IMG/VR virus record: IMGVR_UViG_3300032288_003799
Location: 1 to 21,831 of that record
Strand: one strand, 5' to 3'
DNA: 21,831 nucleotides
Source: a virus
Positions 7,370 through 13,714 of this stretch are shown piece by piece (the first letter of the stretch is position 1; every line of letters starts with the position of its first letter). The position numbers and the translations under genes are program-made. Under the pieces are notes generated by a model that made no database searches, had not been told where the DNA came from, and worked only from the letters and a program-made list of their open reading frames with translations.

Positions 7370-7695
7370 ACCAGGCCGGCCCGCCGGTTGGAGTTCAGAC
7401 TGCGCCACACGTCGATGGTCAGGATGGCGCGGGCTCGCTTGGCCTCGATGAATCGCTTGGCGAATACCGCCTCCTCGAGCTGCTTGTGCGCCAGGCGCAC
7501 CGAGCCGGTGGTGTTTGCCCTGGCCGCGCGTTCGGCCTGGGTGCCGGCGTCGAACTCGAGGAAGGCGATGTCTCGGGCAGTTTTCACCGCGAGCTCGGCG
7601 GCCTCGAGGGCTGCGCAGGCGCGCGCCCACTCCTCGTCGGTCTTGGCCAGGTAGGTCAGGGCGGCCGAGACCTGTTCTTCACCTGGTAGGCTCAT
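7366..7695 (-). CDS. Coiled-coil phage protein, unknown
   Basis: 109 aa, ATG 7695 overlapping the preceding stop as ATGA. Almost entirely helical and rich in Ala, Glu and Arg: MSLPGEEQVSAALTYLAKTD, then EEWARACAALEAAELAVKTA, with a second charged helix (LAHKQLEEAVFAKRFIEAKR) and the end VWRSLNSNRRAGLV. The spacing of hydrophobic residues suggests a helical hairpin. No motif is recognised. It sits between the Mor-like regulator and the Ref-like nuclease with overlapping stops on both sides, so it is co-translated with DNA metabolism genes. The longer frame reaching 7986 covers the regulator gene and was rejected. Confidence 0.7.
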   Translation of the reverse strand: MSLPGEEQVSAALTYLAKTDEEWARACAALEAAELAVKTARDIAFLEFDAGTQAERAARANTTGSVRLAHKQLEEAVFAKRFIEAKRARAILTIDVWRSLNSNRRAGLV

Positions 7696-8048
7696 TCGCG
7701 CCGCCTTTCCACGCCGGTGTGCTCGAGGATGCGCACGATGCCAGCTCGGGTGTAGCCGAAATCCTGGGCGAGCTGCGAGACCGAGGCGCCCTCGACGTAT
7801 TGCTTGGAGATCTCCCGGTTGCGCGCAGACAGTAGCGCCGAGCTTTCGGTGGGCAGCTCGATGCGCTCGCCGCCTCGCTGGCGCGAGAGCGCCTCTGCGG
7901 CCTCGATGCCGATGATCAAGGCGATCGGGTGGGTCTCGTGCATGGTCGCGGGGATGAGCACCCAGCGACCGCGAAAGTGCCGGCACAGGCGAATGGCCGC
8001 GACCACGCCGGCGATCTCGATGAGCTCCTCGACGACCGCGTTGGTCAT
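7692..8048 (-). CDS. Mor-family transcription regulator
   Basis: 118 aa, ATG 8048 overlapping the RusA stop (ATGA). The N-terminal part ELIEIAGVVAAIRLCRHFRG RWVLIP matches the dimerisation part of the Mor/C family of phage Mu, with a conserved IP turn. The C-terminal part, LSARNREISKQYVEGASVSQ then LAQDFGYTRAGIVRILEHTG, is the helix-turn-helix. Length is near that of Mu Mor (129 aa). Mor activates middle transcription in Mu. Here, at the far end of the replication block and directly before endolysin and structural genes, a role as activator of late transcription, in the place of lambda Q, is attractive but inferred. Confidence 0.8.
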   Translation of the reverse strand: MTNAVVEELIEIAGVVAAIRLCRHFRGRWVLIPATMHETHPIALIIGIEAAEALSRQRGGERIELPTESSALLSARNREISKQYVEGASVSQLAQDFGYTRAGIVRILEHTGVERRRE

Positions 8049-8470
8049 GACATCTCCCTCCGTGCGACTGGCCAGCACCGCACCAGGACGGCCGGGCTTT
8101 CTGCGTAGAGCTTCAAAACCTGCAGGCTGACGATCTGCGAATCGTCCAGGTACAAGATCCCATTGCAGGCGTCCTCGATCGACTTGACCAGGTTGGACAG
8201 GTCAGGCCGCGAGGTGGGCCAGTGCTCGCAGGCGATCGCCTTCGCGCGCTTGGCCTTGGGCCAGGACGGGGGCACCGGCTGATAGAACTGGACCGATAGC
8301 GACACCGGGCCATCCATCGGCATCGTGCGGCCCATCGCCCGGCGAGCGTGGCGCGCGACCACCTGCTGCCAGGCGCGGGTCTCCGGCTTGGTGAACACTC
8401 GCCCCTGGTTGATGCCTGCTCGCTGCCAGGGGACCGCCTTCGCCTCGATCGAGAAGGCCACCTCGTTCAT
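8045..8470 (-). CDS. rusA: RusA-family Holliday junction resolvase
   Basis: 141 aa, ATG 8470 overlapping the previous stop (ATGA). The fold-typical opening VAFSIEAKAVPWQRAGI is followed by a basic stretch, and the catalytic region RPDLSNLVKSIEDACNG ILYLDDSQIV (residues 88-113) matches RusA: D90, K96, D100 and the DD pair at 109-110. E. coli RusA has Asp-x-Asp at the first site; here the second is Ser92 (PDLSN), a variant that I believe also occurs in other phage homologues. RusA dimers cut Holliday junctions symmetrically, resolving recombination and replication intermediates before packaging. It follows DUF6475, as expected in a replication/recombination operon. Confidence 0.9.
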   Translation of the reverse strand: MNEVAFSIEAKAVPWQRAGINQGRVFTKPETRAWQQVVARHARRAMGRTMPMDGPVSLSVQFYQPVPPSWPKAKRAKAIACEHWPTSRPDLSNLVKSIEDACNGILYLDDSQIVSLQVLKLYAESPAVLVRCWPVARREMS

Positions 8471-9078
8471 CGCAGCGCCACCGCGGGCAGCAGCTCGCGC
8501 AGGAGCGCAGGCTTGTCGCTGCCTCCCTGGTACACGAGCTGCGCGCGCTTGGCGTCGCCGAGCATGACGGGCGGCTGGGTGTGGAACCCGCGCTCGCGGT
8601 TGGAGGCTTCCGCCTTGCCGATGAGGCTGGGCGGGTAGTGCGGGATGGCGCCTTGCTGCTTGTAGCCGAGATACAGCCGCTCGAAGTCTTTCGCGCGGAA
8701 TGGGATCTCGTCCTCGGTCATTTGGCAGACCTTCATCCAGCCGCCCATCTGCTCGAGGCATGCGTGGATGAGCGGGTCATCGAACACGACCGACTGCCAG
8801 CTCCCGACCAGGCGCACGGCCTCGACCACGCGCGCCCAGGCGCGAGCGGCGACCGTGGTGTTGCTGCCGGAGATGCGCCGCACCAGGTCCGCAGGCTTGG
8901 GCGGGTACTGCCCGACATCGGGGTCGAGCAGGTGAACCTCGAGCGCCCGGAGCACGTCCTCGGTCTCATACCGGGCAAGCGCGCGGGTGTAGAGCTCTAG
9001 AACGTCCGGCGTCATCGGCCGGTTGTAGAGGGTCATGCACGCGGTCAGCGCGGACCCAAAGCGATCGGGATCAAGCAT
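8467..9078 (-). CDS. DUF6475 phage replication-region protein
   Basis: 203 aa. ATG 9078 overlaps the initiator stop (ATGCTTGA). Opening MLDPDRFGSALTACMTLYNR and the stretch LDPDVGQYPPKPADLVRRIS are features I recognise from DUF6475 proteins in phages of Burkholderiales. A later part reads VFDDPLIHACLEQMGGWMKV and EIPFRAKDFERLYLGYKQQG. The position immediately behind the initiator is where lambda carries P (helicase loader) or other phages carry a helicase; general resemblance to loader-type helical proteins makes a helicase-loading role plausible, but no ATPase motif is present and the function is unproven. Confidence 0.75.
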   Translation of the reverse strand: MLDPDRFGSALTACMTLYNRPMTPDVLELYTRALARYETEDVLRALEVHLLDPDVGQYPPKPADLVRRISGSNTTVAARAWARVVEAVRLVGSWQSVVFDDPLIHACLEQMGGWMKVCQMTEDEIPFRAKDFERLYLGYKQQGAIPHYPPSLIGKAEASNRERGFHTQPPVMLGDAKRAQLVYQGGSDKPALLRELLPAVALR

Positions 9079-9802
9079 CGATCGTCCTTTCTGCGGCCCG
9101 TCGCCGCCTCTTGAACTCCTCCAGGGCCGCCGCGTTGGTGTCCTCCACCGTCTGCCGGCCTGTTGATTTGCGCAGCGGGAACACGCCCCTCCAGGCGTTC
9201 TGCACCGACTGCAGGAGCACCTCGGCGGGATCGTGCCCTTCTTGCTTGAGCTGCTCAAGTTGGACGATCGTCCTGTCGATAGATACAGCGGTCATCGGGG
9301 CGCGCACCTTGCGGCGCATCTCCAGAAAGGCTGCCCAGGCGTCAGCCGGCAGCCACTCGGGCAGGTGCAACCTGCCTTTATCTGTTCTTCTGGGTCGTTC
9401 CATTGGTTCGTTCTTCTGGTACGTTCGTGCAACCTCAGAGGTTGCGGGGGGTGCAACCTCAGAAGTTTCGGGGGGTGCAACCTCAGAGGTTGCAGGGGGT
9501 GCAACCTGGAGAGCATCGGTGGGGGCATCGAACAAGATGCGGATCTCGTCCGAGCTGCGCCCGCCATCGTCTCGAATACGACCTCGTCGCTGGACGTAGC
9601 CACGGCGCTCGAGCTCGCCCAGGTATCGGCCGATCATCTGCCGAGACATCCCGGCGAGCTCTGCCAGGCGTGACTGACTGGGCCAGGCCCAGCCGTCAGA
9701 GTTGGTGTGCATGCCCACGGCCGCCAGGACCAGGAGAGCACCTCGGGGTAGCTCACGGTCAAGAATTGCGCGGGCGGGTAGGATTGCGAACTGCGCTGTC
9801 AC
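9071..9802 (-). CDS. Phage replication initiator (winged-helix, O-like), carrying the origin iterons
   Basis: 243 aa, GTG 9802, first gene of the leftward operon facing the repressor. Residues 15-85 form a winged helix of the HTH_36 kind (RELPRGALLVLAAVGMHTNS; WAWPSQSRLAELAGMSRQMI; YLGELERRGYVQRRGRIRDD). A Pro/Ala/Thr/Glu linker of tandem TSEVAPPx repeats spans about residues 100-125 and is encoded by the 24-bp DNA iterons. The C-terminal half is helical and basic (LEEFKRRRRAAERTIDA). Layout matches lambda O: DNA-binding N-domain, origin in the middle of the gene, C-domain for the helicase loader. Binding of the winged helix to the palindromic iterons is inferred. Confidence 0.8.
   Translation of the reverse strand: MTAQFAILPARAILDRELPRGALLVLAAVGMHTNSDGWAWPSQSRLAELAGMSRQMIGRYLGELERRGYVQRRGRIRDDGGRSSDEIRILFDAPTDALQVAPPATSEVAPPETSEVAPPATSEVARTYQKNEPMERPRRTDKGRLHLPEWLPADAWAAFLEMRRKVRAPMTAVSIDRTIVQLEQLKQEGHDPAEVLLQSVQNAWRGVFPLRKSTGRQTVEDTNAAALEEFKRRRRAAERTIDA
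9370..9428. other. AT-richer stretch beside the iterons, candidate DNA unwinding element
   Basis: Next to the first iteron the sequence becomes T-rich on the plus strand (TTTATCTGTTCTTC, then GGTTCGTTCTTCTGG), unusual in this GC-rich region. In lambda an AT-rich block flanks the O iterons and is the first part to melt. The function is inferred from this arrangement. Confidence 0.4.
9429..9507. repeat. 24-bp tandem iterons, each with a 17-bp palindrome: probable replication origin
   Basis: Units begin at 9429, 9453, 9477 and a partial fourth at 9501, exactly 24 bp apart. Units 1 and 3 contain GCAACCTCAGAGGTTGC, a perfect palindrome (8+1+8). Unit 2 differs at two positions in the right arm; unit 4 keeps only GCAACCT. 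They lie inside the initiator gene, as the iterons of lambda lie inside O. Confidence 0.75.
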
Positions 9803-9895
9803 GGTGCTCCTGTTCTCCGCTCATTGGCGGCTGTTCTTGTATTGCACCACAGATAGTAGAAGCAATCCGTTTCAAAATCCACTACACTGCACCGC
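9803..9895. promoter_or_regulatory. Divergent regulatory region between repressor and initiator
   Basis: 93 bp separate the leftward initiator start from the rightward repressor start, so both promoters and the operators must be here. Direct repeats CTGTTCT at 9810-9816 and 9831-9837 are 21 bp apart (two turns) and enclose CCGC-TCATTG-GCGG (9817-9830). ATTGC at 9841-9845 and GCAAT at 9862-9866 form a wider inverted pair. TACACT at 9884-9889 and TACTAT (minus strand, near 9853-9858) are possible -10 boxes, but no clear -35 partner is seen. No cro-like gene lies on the leftward side. Confidence 0.5.
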
Positions 9896-10357
9896 ATGAG
9901 CACCACAGACTCCGACATTGCAGATTTTGCCGCGCGGCTGCGAGAGGCCGCGGAGGTTCGCGGAAAGACATCGGGCCGCGCCAAGTCCGGCGTGGACCTG
10001 GCCGCGATGTCCAAGGCTGCTGGGGTGAGCTTCGAGCTCGCCAGGCGTTATGCCGACGGCCTGGCGATGCCCAGGCCGCGGGTGGTGCGCGCGCTGGCCG
10101 AATGGCTGGGCGTGCAGACTGACTGGCTGTTATTTGGGCACGGGCCAATGGAGGCCGAGCCTGCTCTTAACCTGGATCTTCTTGAGACCTGTATCACCGC
10201 GGTCGAGGAGGCACAGTCGATTGCGGGGATGCGGCTGCCGTCGGCCCGCTCTGCGTCGTTGGTGGCTGAGTTGTATCGCGATGCCCTGGTAGGCGTTTCG
10301 CCCTCTCCTCGGTCGGTCTCGGCGGTCATCCGTGCATTGATGAGAGATGACACTTGA
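9896..10357 (+). CDS. HTH repressor-type regulator (immunity repressor candidate)
   Basis: 153 aa, ATG 9896; a possible -10 TACACT lies so close that the mRNA leader may be very short. An XRE-type helix-turn-helix occupies residues 10-80: FAARLREAAEVRG, SGVDLAAMSKAAGVSFELAR RYADG, PRPRVVRALAEWLGVQTDWL LFG. The C-terminal part (LLETCITAVEEAQSIAGMRL) is short and helical. There is no S24/LexA-like peptidase domain with its Ser-Lys pair, so RecA-stimulated self-cleavage is not expected. Its divergent placement against the initiator operon and ahead of a recombination operon is that of lambda cI. A Cro-like or general regulator is the alternative. The stop overlaps the next small gene by 11 bases. 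Confidence 0.75.
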   Translation: MSTTDSDIADFAARLREAAEVRGKTSGRAKSGVDLAAMSKAAGVSFELARRYADGLAMPRPRVVRALAEWLGVQTDWLLFGHGPMEAEPALNLDLLETCITAVEEAQSIAGMRLPSARSASLVAELYRDALVGVSPSPRSVSAVIRALMRDDT

Positions 10358-10484
10358 TAGAGAAGAAGTCCGGCAGCGCGCGATATTCCTGCTGGCGCGC
10401 GAGCGTTGCGTGCGCCTGCGGTTGTTCTGGCTCGCAGCCGGCATTGCCTTGGGGGTGGGGGCTCATATAATTTTCGATAGCTGA
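10347..10484 (+). CDS. Small single-pass membrane protein downstream of the repressor
   Basis: 45 aa: a charged N-terminus (MTLDREEVRQRAIFLLARER) followed by a hydrophobic helix (LFWLAAGIALGVGAHIIF) and DS at the end. ATG 10347 lies inside the last codons of the repressor gene, so translation is probably coupled. A strong terminator follows at 10506, so the two genes form a closed unit that should be expressed in the lysogen. Small membrane proteins in this place can alter the host surface or exclude other phages; here that is only a suggestion. No family is recognised. Too short for most gene finders, but the topology and coupling make it credible. Confidence 0.55.
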   Translation: MTLDREEVRQRAIFLLARERCVRLRLFWLAAGIALGVGAHIIFDS

Positions 10485-10505
10485 TTGGTGTTCTCAGCGT
10501 CCTTT

Positions 10506-10531
10506 GCCCGGCACTCGCCGGGCTTTTTTTT
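10506..10531 (+). terminator. Rho-independent terminator after repressor operon
   Basis: GCCCGGC (10506-10512), loop ACTC, GCCGGGC (10517-10523), then eight T. It ends the repressor/membrane-protein transcript and insulates it from the recombination operon that starts at 10630. Confidence 0.9.
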
Positions 10532-10561
10532 GCCTGGATTGTAAAAAGTATCGCGTCACCT

Positions 10562-10591
10562 GTTGCATATCGATGCAACGGGTTGTAGCAT
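10562..10591 (+). promoter_or_regulatory. Promoter with overlapping palindromic operator for the recombination operon
   Basis: TTGCAT (10563-10568), 17 bases, TAGCAT (10586-10591) is a reasonable sigma-70 pair. The -35 lies inside GTTGCATATCGATGCAAC (10562-10579), an inverted repeat with 7-base arms and a 4-base centre. A protein bound there would block the promoter, so this is the best pL-type operator candidate for the repressor. Confidence 0.55.
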
Positions 10592-10592
10592 G

Positions 10593-10623
10593 ACCTCGCT
10601 GTTTAGCACTACAACAACGAGGT
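10593..10623 (+). promoter_or_regulatory. 5' UTR inverted repeats covering the ERF ribosome site
   Basis: ACCTCG (10593-10598) pairs with CGAGGT (10618-10623), which contains part of the ribosome-binding sequence ahead of ATG 10630. GTTGTAG (10582-10588) and CTACAAC (10609-10615) form a second, mutually exclusive or extended pairing. This may tune translation of the first gene. Confidence 0.35.
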
Positions 10624-10629
10624 GACAGG

Positions 10630-11283
10630 ATGCTGAAAAGTGACACCATTGCCGAGCTGGCCAAGGCTCTGGCGCAGGCGCAGACCGCATTCGATGCGAT
10701 CAAGCGCGATCGGACCGTCAAGGTCCAGACCAAGACCGGCGGCTCGTACACGTTCGCCTACGCGCCGCTCGACACCATCCTGGCTGCTATCCGGCCGGCT
10801 CTCGCGCAGCACGGTCTCGCGCTCGTCCAGGCTTCACACATTGAAGCTGGCGCCGAGTTCTTGCGCACCACCCTGCTGCATGCCTCGGGCGAGTTCATCG
10901 CGAACGACACCGCCGTCCTGGTCAGCGACCGCGGCCCGCAAGCGTATGGCTCGGCCCTGACCTATGCGGCCAGGTATGGCGTGACTAGGCTGCTGTGCCT
11001 GGCCTCCGAGGACGATGACGATGGCAATGCGGCCGAGGGTAACGCGGCCGAGCGGGTGCAGCGTGCTCGCAAGGTCGAGAAGGTAGAGACCATCACGGCC
11101 GACCAGACTGCCGAGCTGCAGACCTGGGCCGATGAGCTCGGCGTGGACCTGGTGCAGTTCTGCAAGTTCATGAACGTGCCGAGCCTGGCCGCCATCCCTG
11201 CAGACCGCTATGGCGCCGCGCGCAATGCGCTTGAGGCCAAGCAGCGGGCGAAGCTCAAGGCCGAGCTCGAGGCTGCGTCGTGA
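10630..11283 (+). CDS. erf: ERF-family single-strand annealing protein
   Basis: 217 aa, ATG 10630 with GAGGTGACAGG upstream. Residues 1-135 are the ERF domain: FAYAPLDTILAAIRPALAQH GLALVQ, then FLRTTLLHASGEFIANDTAV and the hallmark QAYGSALTYAARYGVTRLLC followed by an acidic run EDDDDGN. The C-terminal part has a charged linker and a second helical region (TADQTAELQTWADELGVDLV), perhaps a C-terminal module for nuclease or SSB contact. ERF proteins form rings on single strands and anneal complementary DNA; the usual partner exonuclease is encoded two genes further on. First gene of the operon, so likely expressed early after infection or induction. Confidence 0.92.
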   Translation: MLKSDTIAELAKALAQAQTAFDAIKRDRTVKVQTKTGGSYTFAYAPLDTILAAIRPALAQHGLALVQASHIEAGAEFLRTTLLHASGEFIANDTAVLVSDRGPQAYGSALTYAARYGVTRLLCLASEDDDDGNAAEGNAAERVQRARKVEKVETITADQTAELQTWADELGVDLVQFCKFMNVPSLAAIPADRYGAARNALEAKQRAKLKAELEAAS

Positions 11284-11453
11284 TTCTGCGCGACTTCGCA
11301 GACCGCTTGGACCTGCGCAGCGGAGACCTCACCGAAGAAAAGCGCCGCCAGGCTATTGCGTGGCTGGGGAAGCGTTGGCTCCTCCACCCGGCGAACAGTC
11401 CGAAGAAAGGCGCATATGACCACCGTGGACAAAAGGAACACACCAATGTTTGA
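11280..11453 (+). CDS. Small phage protein between ERF and exonuclease, unknown
   Basis: 57 aa. GTG 11280 overlaps the ERF stop (GTGA) and the TGA at 11451 lies within the exonuclease start (ATGTTTGA), so translation can run through all three genes. The sequence is basic, with MILRDFADRLDLRSGDLTEE, KRRQAIAWLGKRWLLHPANS and a polar end. WLGKRWLLHPAN is reminiscent of small uncharacterised phage proteins. No domain is assigned. Coupling on both ends and a protein-like composition argue that it is real; a role as accessory factor of the recombination pair is a guess. Confidence 0.6.
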   Translation: MILRDFADRLDLRSGDLTEEKRRQAIAWLGKRWLLHPANSPKKGAYDHRGQKEHTNV

Positions 11454-12402
11454 GCTGACTGTTGAGAATCCCGAACGCATCGACCTGGAGCAGGGCACCG
11501 CTGAATGGCTGGCCTGGCGCTCGGCCCGTTACACCGCATCCGATGCGCCGGCTGTCATGGCGCAGTCGCCCTGGTTTCCCAAGACCCCGCTCGAGCTCTA
11601 CCAGCGCCGCACAGGCCAGAAGTCGGTGGCCGTGAATGCTGCCATGCGTGCGGGCCAGGAAGATGAGGCGCTCGCTCGCGAGATTCTGTCGCGCGAGATC
11701 AAGGCCCTGGCTGTGCCGGCGTGCTGGCAGGCCACGGTCGACGGCATGGCCTGGGGCGCATCGTATGACGCGCTCTGCGAGTCCCGCGATGAGGTGTTTG
11801 AAATCAAGCGACCGATGAAGGGCACGGCCTCCGACATGTGGGCGCTCGAGGAGCCCGGGCACTACCGCTGGCAGATGCTGCACCAGCTCATCGTGAACCC
11901 GGCAATCGAGCGGGTCTCGCTCGCGGTGTACGCGCACGATGCGAAGGCTGTGAAGATCTGCGGCACCGTCTCGCGCTTTGACCCTGACTTCGATGCCTAC
12001 GCTGCCGCCCTGGTGGAAGCGTGGCGCGCATTCGATAAGGCAATCATCGATCTCCAGGCGCCGGCGCCGACCGAGCGCGATGTCATCGAGGTGCCGTACT
12101 CCGACGATGACTACGAGCAGCTCGTCACGTCCTGGCTGGCTGCCAAGCGTATGGCCGACGAGGCCGAGCTCAGGCTCGATGCCACGCGCGAGGCTCTGCT
12201 CGAGGCCGCCAAGGCCCGCGGCGAGGGGCTGCCGGTGGTCGGGTTCGGGGTGAAGGCGTACCGCACGGTGCGCCAGGGGAACGTGAACTGGAAGGCGAAG
12301 GAAATCGTGGCGGCGCTGGCCGCTGCCAAGGTGGACCCGGAGAAGTTCCGGGGCAAGGCAATCGAGGCGTGGACGCTTCGAGAAGTAGATGCAAGCAAGT
12401 AA
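11446..12402 (+). CDS. YqaJ-like viral recombinase (5'-3' exonuclease)
   Basis: 318 aa from ATG 11446 (AAGGA 8 bases upstream, overlapping the previous stop); ATG 11416 with AAAGG would add 10 residues and is an alternative. The lambda-exonuclease/YqaJ nuclease core is in the first 190 residues: ERIDLEQGTAEWLAWRSARY TASDAPAVM, AMRAGQEDEALAREI, GASYDALCESRDEVFEIKRP (catalytic D..E-x-K pattern) and HYRWQMLHQLIVNPAIERVS with the conserved Gln. The C-terminal third is helical and may contact the annealing protein. Such enzymes chew one strand so that the ERF protein can anneal the other. Operon order ERF then YqaJ is a common phage recombination module. Confidence 0.9.
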   Translation: MFELTVENPERIDLEQGTAEWLAWRSARYTASDAPAVMAQSPWFPKTPLELYQRRTGQKSVAVNAAMRAGQEDEALAREILSREIKALAVPACWQATVDGMAWGASYDALCESRDEVFEIKRPMKGTASDMWALEEPGHYRWQMLHQLIVNPAIERVSLAVYAHDAKAVKICGTVSRFDPDFDAYAAALVEAWRAFDKAIIDLQAPAPTERDVIEVPYSDDDYEQLVTSWLAAKRMADEAELRLDATREALLEAAKARGEGLPVVGFGVKAYRTVRQGNVNWKAKEIVAALAAAKVDPEKFRGKAIEAWTLREVDASK

Positions 12403-12417
12403 CACAAGGGGGCTTTG

Positions 12418-13308
12418 ATGAAGTTCTACAAGACAAAACCCGAGGCGCAGGTCATGACGATCACGCCCGACATGGCGCGCGAGATGCTGGCCACAAGCCC
12501 AGGCAATCGCACCATGCGCAAGCAGTACGTCGGCATGCTGGCGGCCGCGATGAAGCGCGGAGAATGGCGCGTCACCTCCCAGGGCATCGGGTTCGATAAC
12601 CTGGGGCGCCTGCGTGATGCGCACCACCGCCTGGCGGCCTGTATCCAGGCCGACGTGCCTTTTAGCTCGGTGGTGGTGTTCGGGCTGCGCTCGGACTGCT
12701 ACGAGGTCATCGACACGGGCCTGGCTCGCTCGTACTCCGACCGCATGGAGGTCGACCCGCACACCGCCGAGGCTTTGCGGCTGGGGTGCGCGATTGCCCT
12801 CAAGACCAGGAAGCCCACCATCGACGAGATGCGGCCAATCCTGGAGGCCGGATTCGCGGACACGGTCATCGCCCTGCACCAGTTTTGCCCGACCAGGCGC
12901 CGCGTGTATTCCACCGCCTCGATGAGGCTGGCGGCCTGCATCGTCATTATGGCGGGCGGTGACCCTGAGTTCGTGATGACTCAATACCAGGCGCTCGTGC
13001 GCGAGGATTTCCAGGCGATGACCATGCACTCGCAGGCCCTGGTGCGCTACCTCAACGGCTCGAAGATTACCGGCACCAAGAAGGAGGAGATCCTGGCGCG
13101 CGGCCTGAAGGTGTTCGACAAGCATCGCGCAGGCATCACGGTGGCCAAGCTCAGCCCGCAAGAGATGCAGAGCGCGCCCGAGTTCGTGCGCTCGGTGCTG
13201 CTCGATTCTGTCTCGAGCACGGAAGAACGGCCGCGCGAGTTCCGGGTGATGCCCGCCGCGCTGCGCCAGGTGAACCTCAACACGGGGGCCGAAGCATGTC
13301 CAGCCTAA
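12418..13308 (+). CDS. ParB/DGQHR-like phage protein
   Basis: 296 aa, ATG 12418 with AAGGGGG 6 bases upstream; a TTG one codon earlier is less likely. Residues 15-90 read [60 protein letters not shown] and FSSVVVFGL, like the ParB-type N-terminal fold with the DGQHRL motif seen in many phage proteins; here it reads [21 protein letters not shown]-like text follows ([16 protein letters not shown]). The remaining 180 residues are helical. ParB-fold phage proteins vary from DNA-binding to nuclease or NTPase; none can be picked here. It is overlapped by SSB for 13 bases and belongs to the recombination operon. Confidence 0.7.
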   Translation: MKFYKTKPEAQVMTITPDMAREMLATSPGNRTMRKQYVGMLAAAMKRGEWRVTSQGIGFDNLGRLRDAHHRLAACIQADVPFSSVVVFGLRSDCYEVIDTGLARSYSDRMEVDPHTAEALRLGCAIALKTRKPTIDEMRPILEAGFADTVIALHQFCPTRRRVYSTASMRLAACIVIMAGGDPEFVMTQYQALVREDFQAMTMHSQALVRYLNGSKITGTKKEEILARGLKVFDKHRAGITVAKLSPQEMQSAPEFVRSVLLDSVSSTEERPREFRVMPAALRQVNLNTGAEACPA

Positions 13309-13706
13309 ACAAGGTGATGCTCATCGGGAACCTGGGCGGCGATGTCGAGGTGCGCAGCACCCAGAGCGGCCAGCAGGTGGCGACCTTGAACGTCGCGACC
13401 TCGGAGAGCTGGAAGGATTCCAGCGGGGCAAAGCAGGAGCGCACGGAATGGACGCGGGTGGTGTTCTGGGGGCGCCTGGCGGAAATCGCCGGCCAGTACC
13501 TGGAGAAAGGCTCGAAGGTGTACGTCGAGGGGTCCCTGGTGACTCGCAAGTACACCGACAAGGCAGGGGTCGAGAAGTATGCCACCGAGGTCAAGGGGCG
13601 CGAGCTCGTGCTCCTGGGCGGCAAGGGTGGCGGCAATCCTGGGCGGCAGCCGCCGGTGCAGGACGACCCAGGTGATGACGGATTCAACGATGACATTCCG
13701 TTTTGA
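13296..13706 (+). CDS. ssb: Single-stranded DNA-binding protein
   Basis: 136 aa, ATG 13296. The OB fold is plain: [72 protein letters not shown] and [15 protein letters not shown] (residues 4-108). A Gly/Pro/Asp linker leads to the acidic tip [10 protein letters not shown], the conserved C-terminal peptide that recruits partner enzymes. Shorter linker than in host SSB (usually 160-180 aa), as typical for phage SSB. It coats single strands made by the exonuclease and helicase. It overlaps the previous gene by 13 bases, pointing to coordinated translation with the recombination genes. Confidence 0.95.
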   Translation: MSSLNKVMLIGNLGGDVEVRSTQSGQQVATLNVATSESWKDSSGAKQERTEWTRVVFWGRLAEIAGQYLEKGSKVYVEGSLVTRKYTDKAGVEKYATEVKGRELVLLGGKGGGNPGRQPPVQDDPGDDGFNDDIPF

Positions 13707-13714
13707 GGTGGCAC

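Noticed and set aside
7052-7630. Longer version (192 aa) of the Ref-like nuclease
   Set aside because: The extra N-terminal part is antiphase shadow of the coiled-coil gene; although P1 Ref has a basic N-terminal arm, this Arg/His/Gly stretch overlaps a real gene by over 260 bases.
7366-7986. Longer version (206 aa) of the coiled-coil protein
   Set aside because: The first 97 residues would cover the Mor-family gene and are Arg/His-rich shadow sequence; the ATGA overlap at 7695 gives a better start.
9429-9507. Short regularly spaced repeats as a CRISPR array
   Set aside because: Units follow each other with no variable spacers and lie in frame within a protein-coding gene; iterons explain them.
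11353-13161. Very long open frame (602 codons) on the minus strand
   Set aside because: It lies antisense to the exonuclease and ParB-like genes, which have clear domains and ribosome sites; in GC-rich DNA such antisense frames stay open by chance, and its translation is Arg/His/Gly-rich without any domain.
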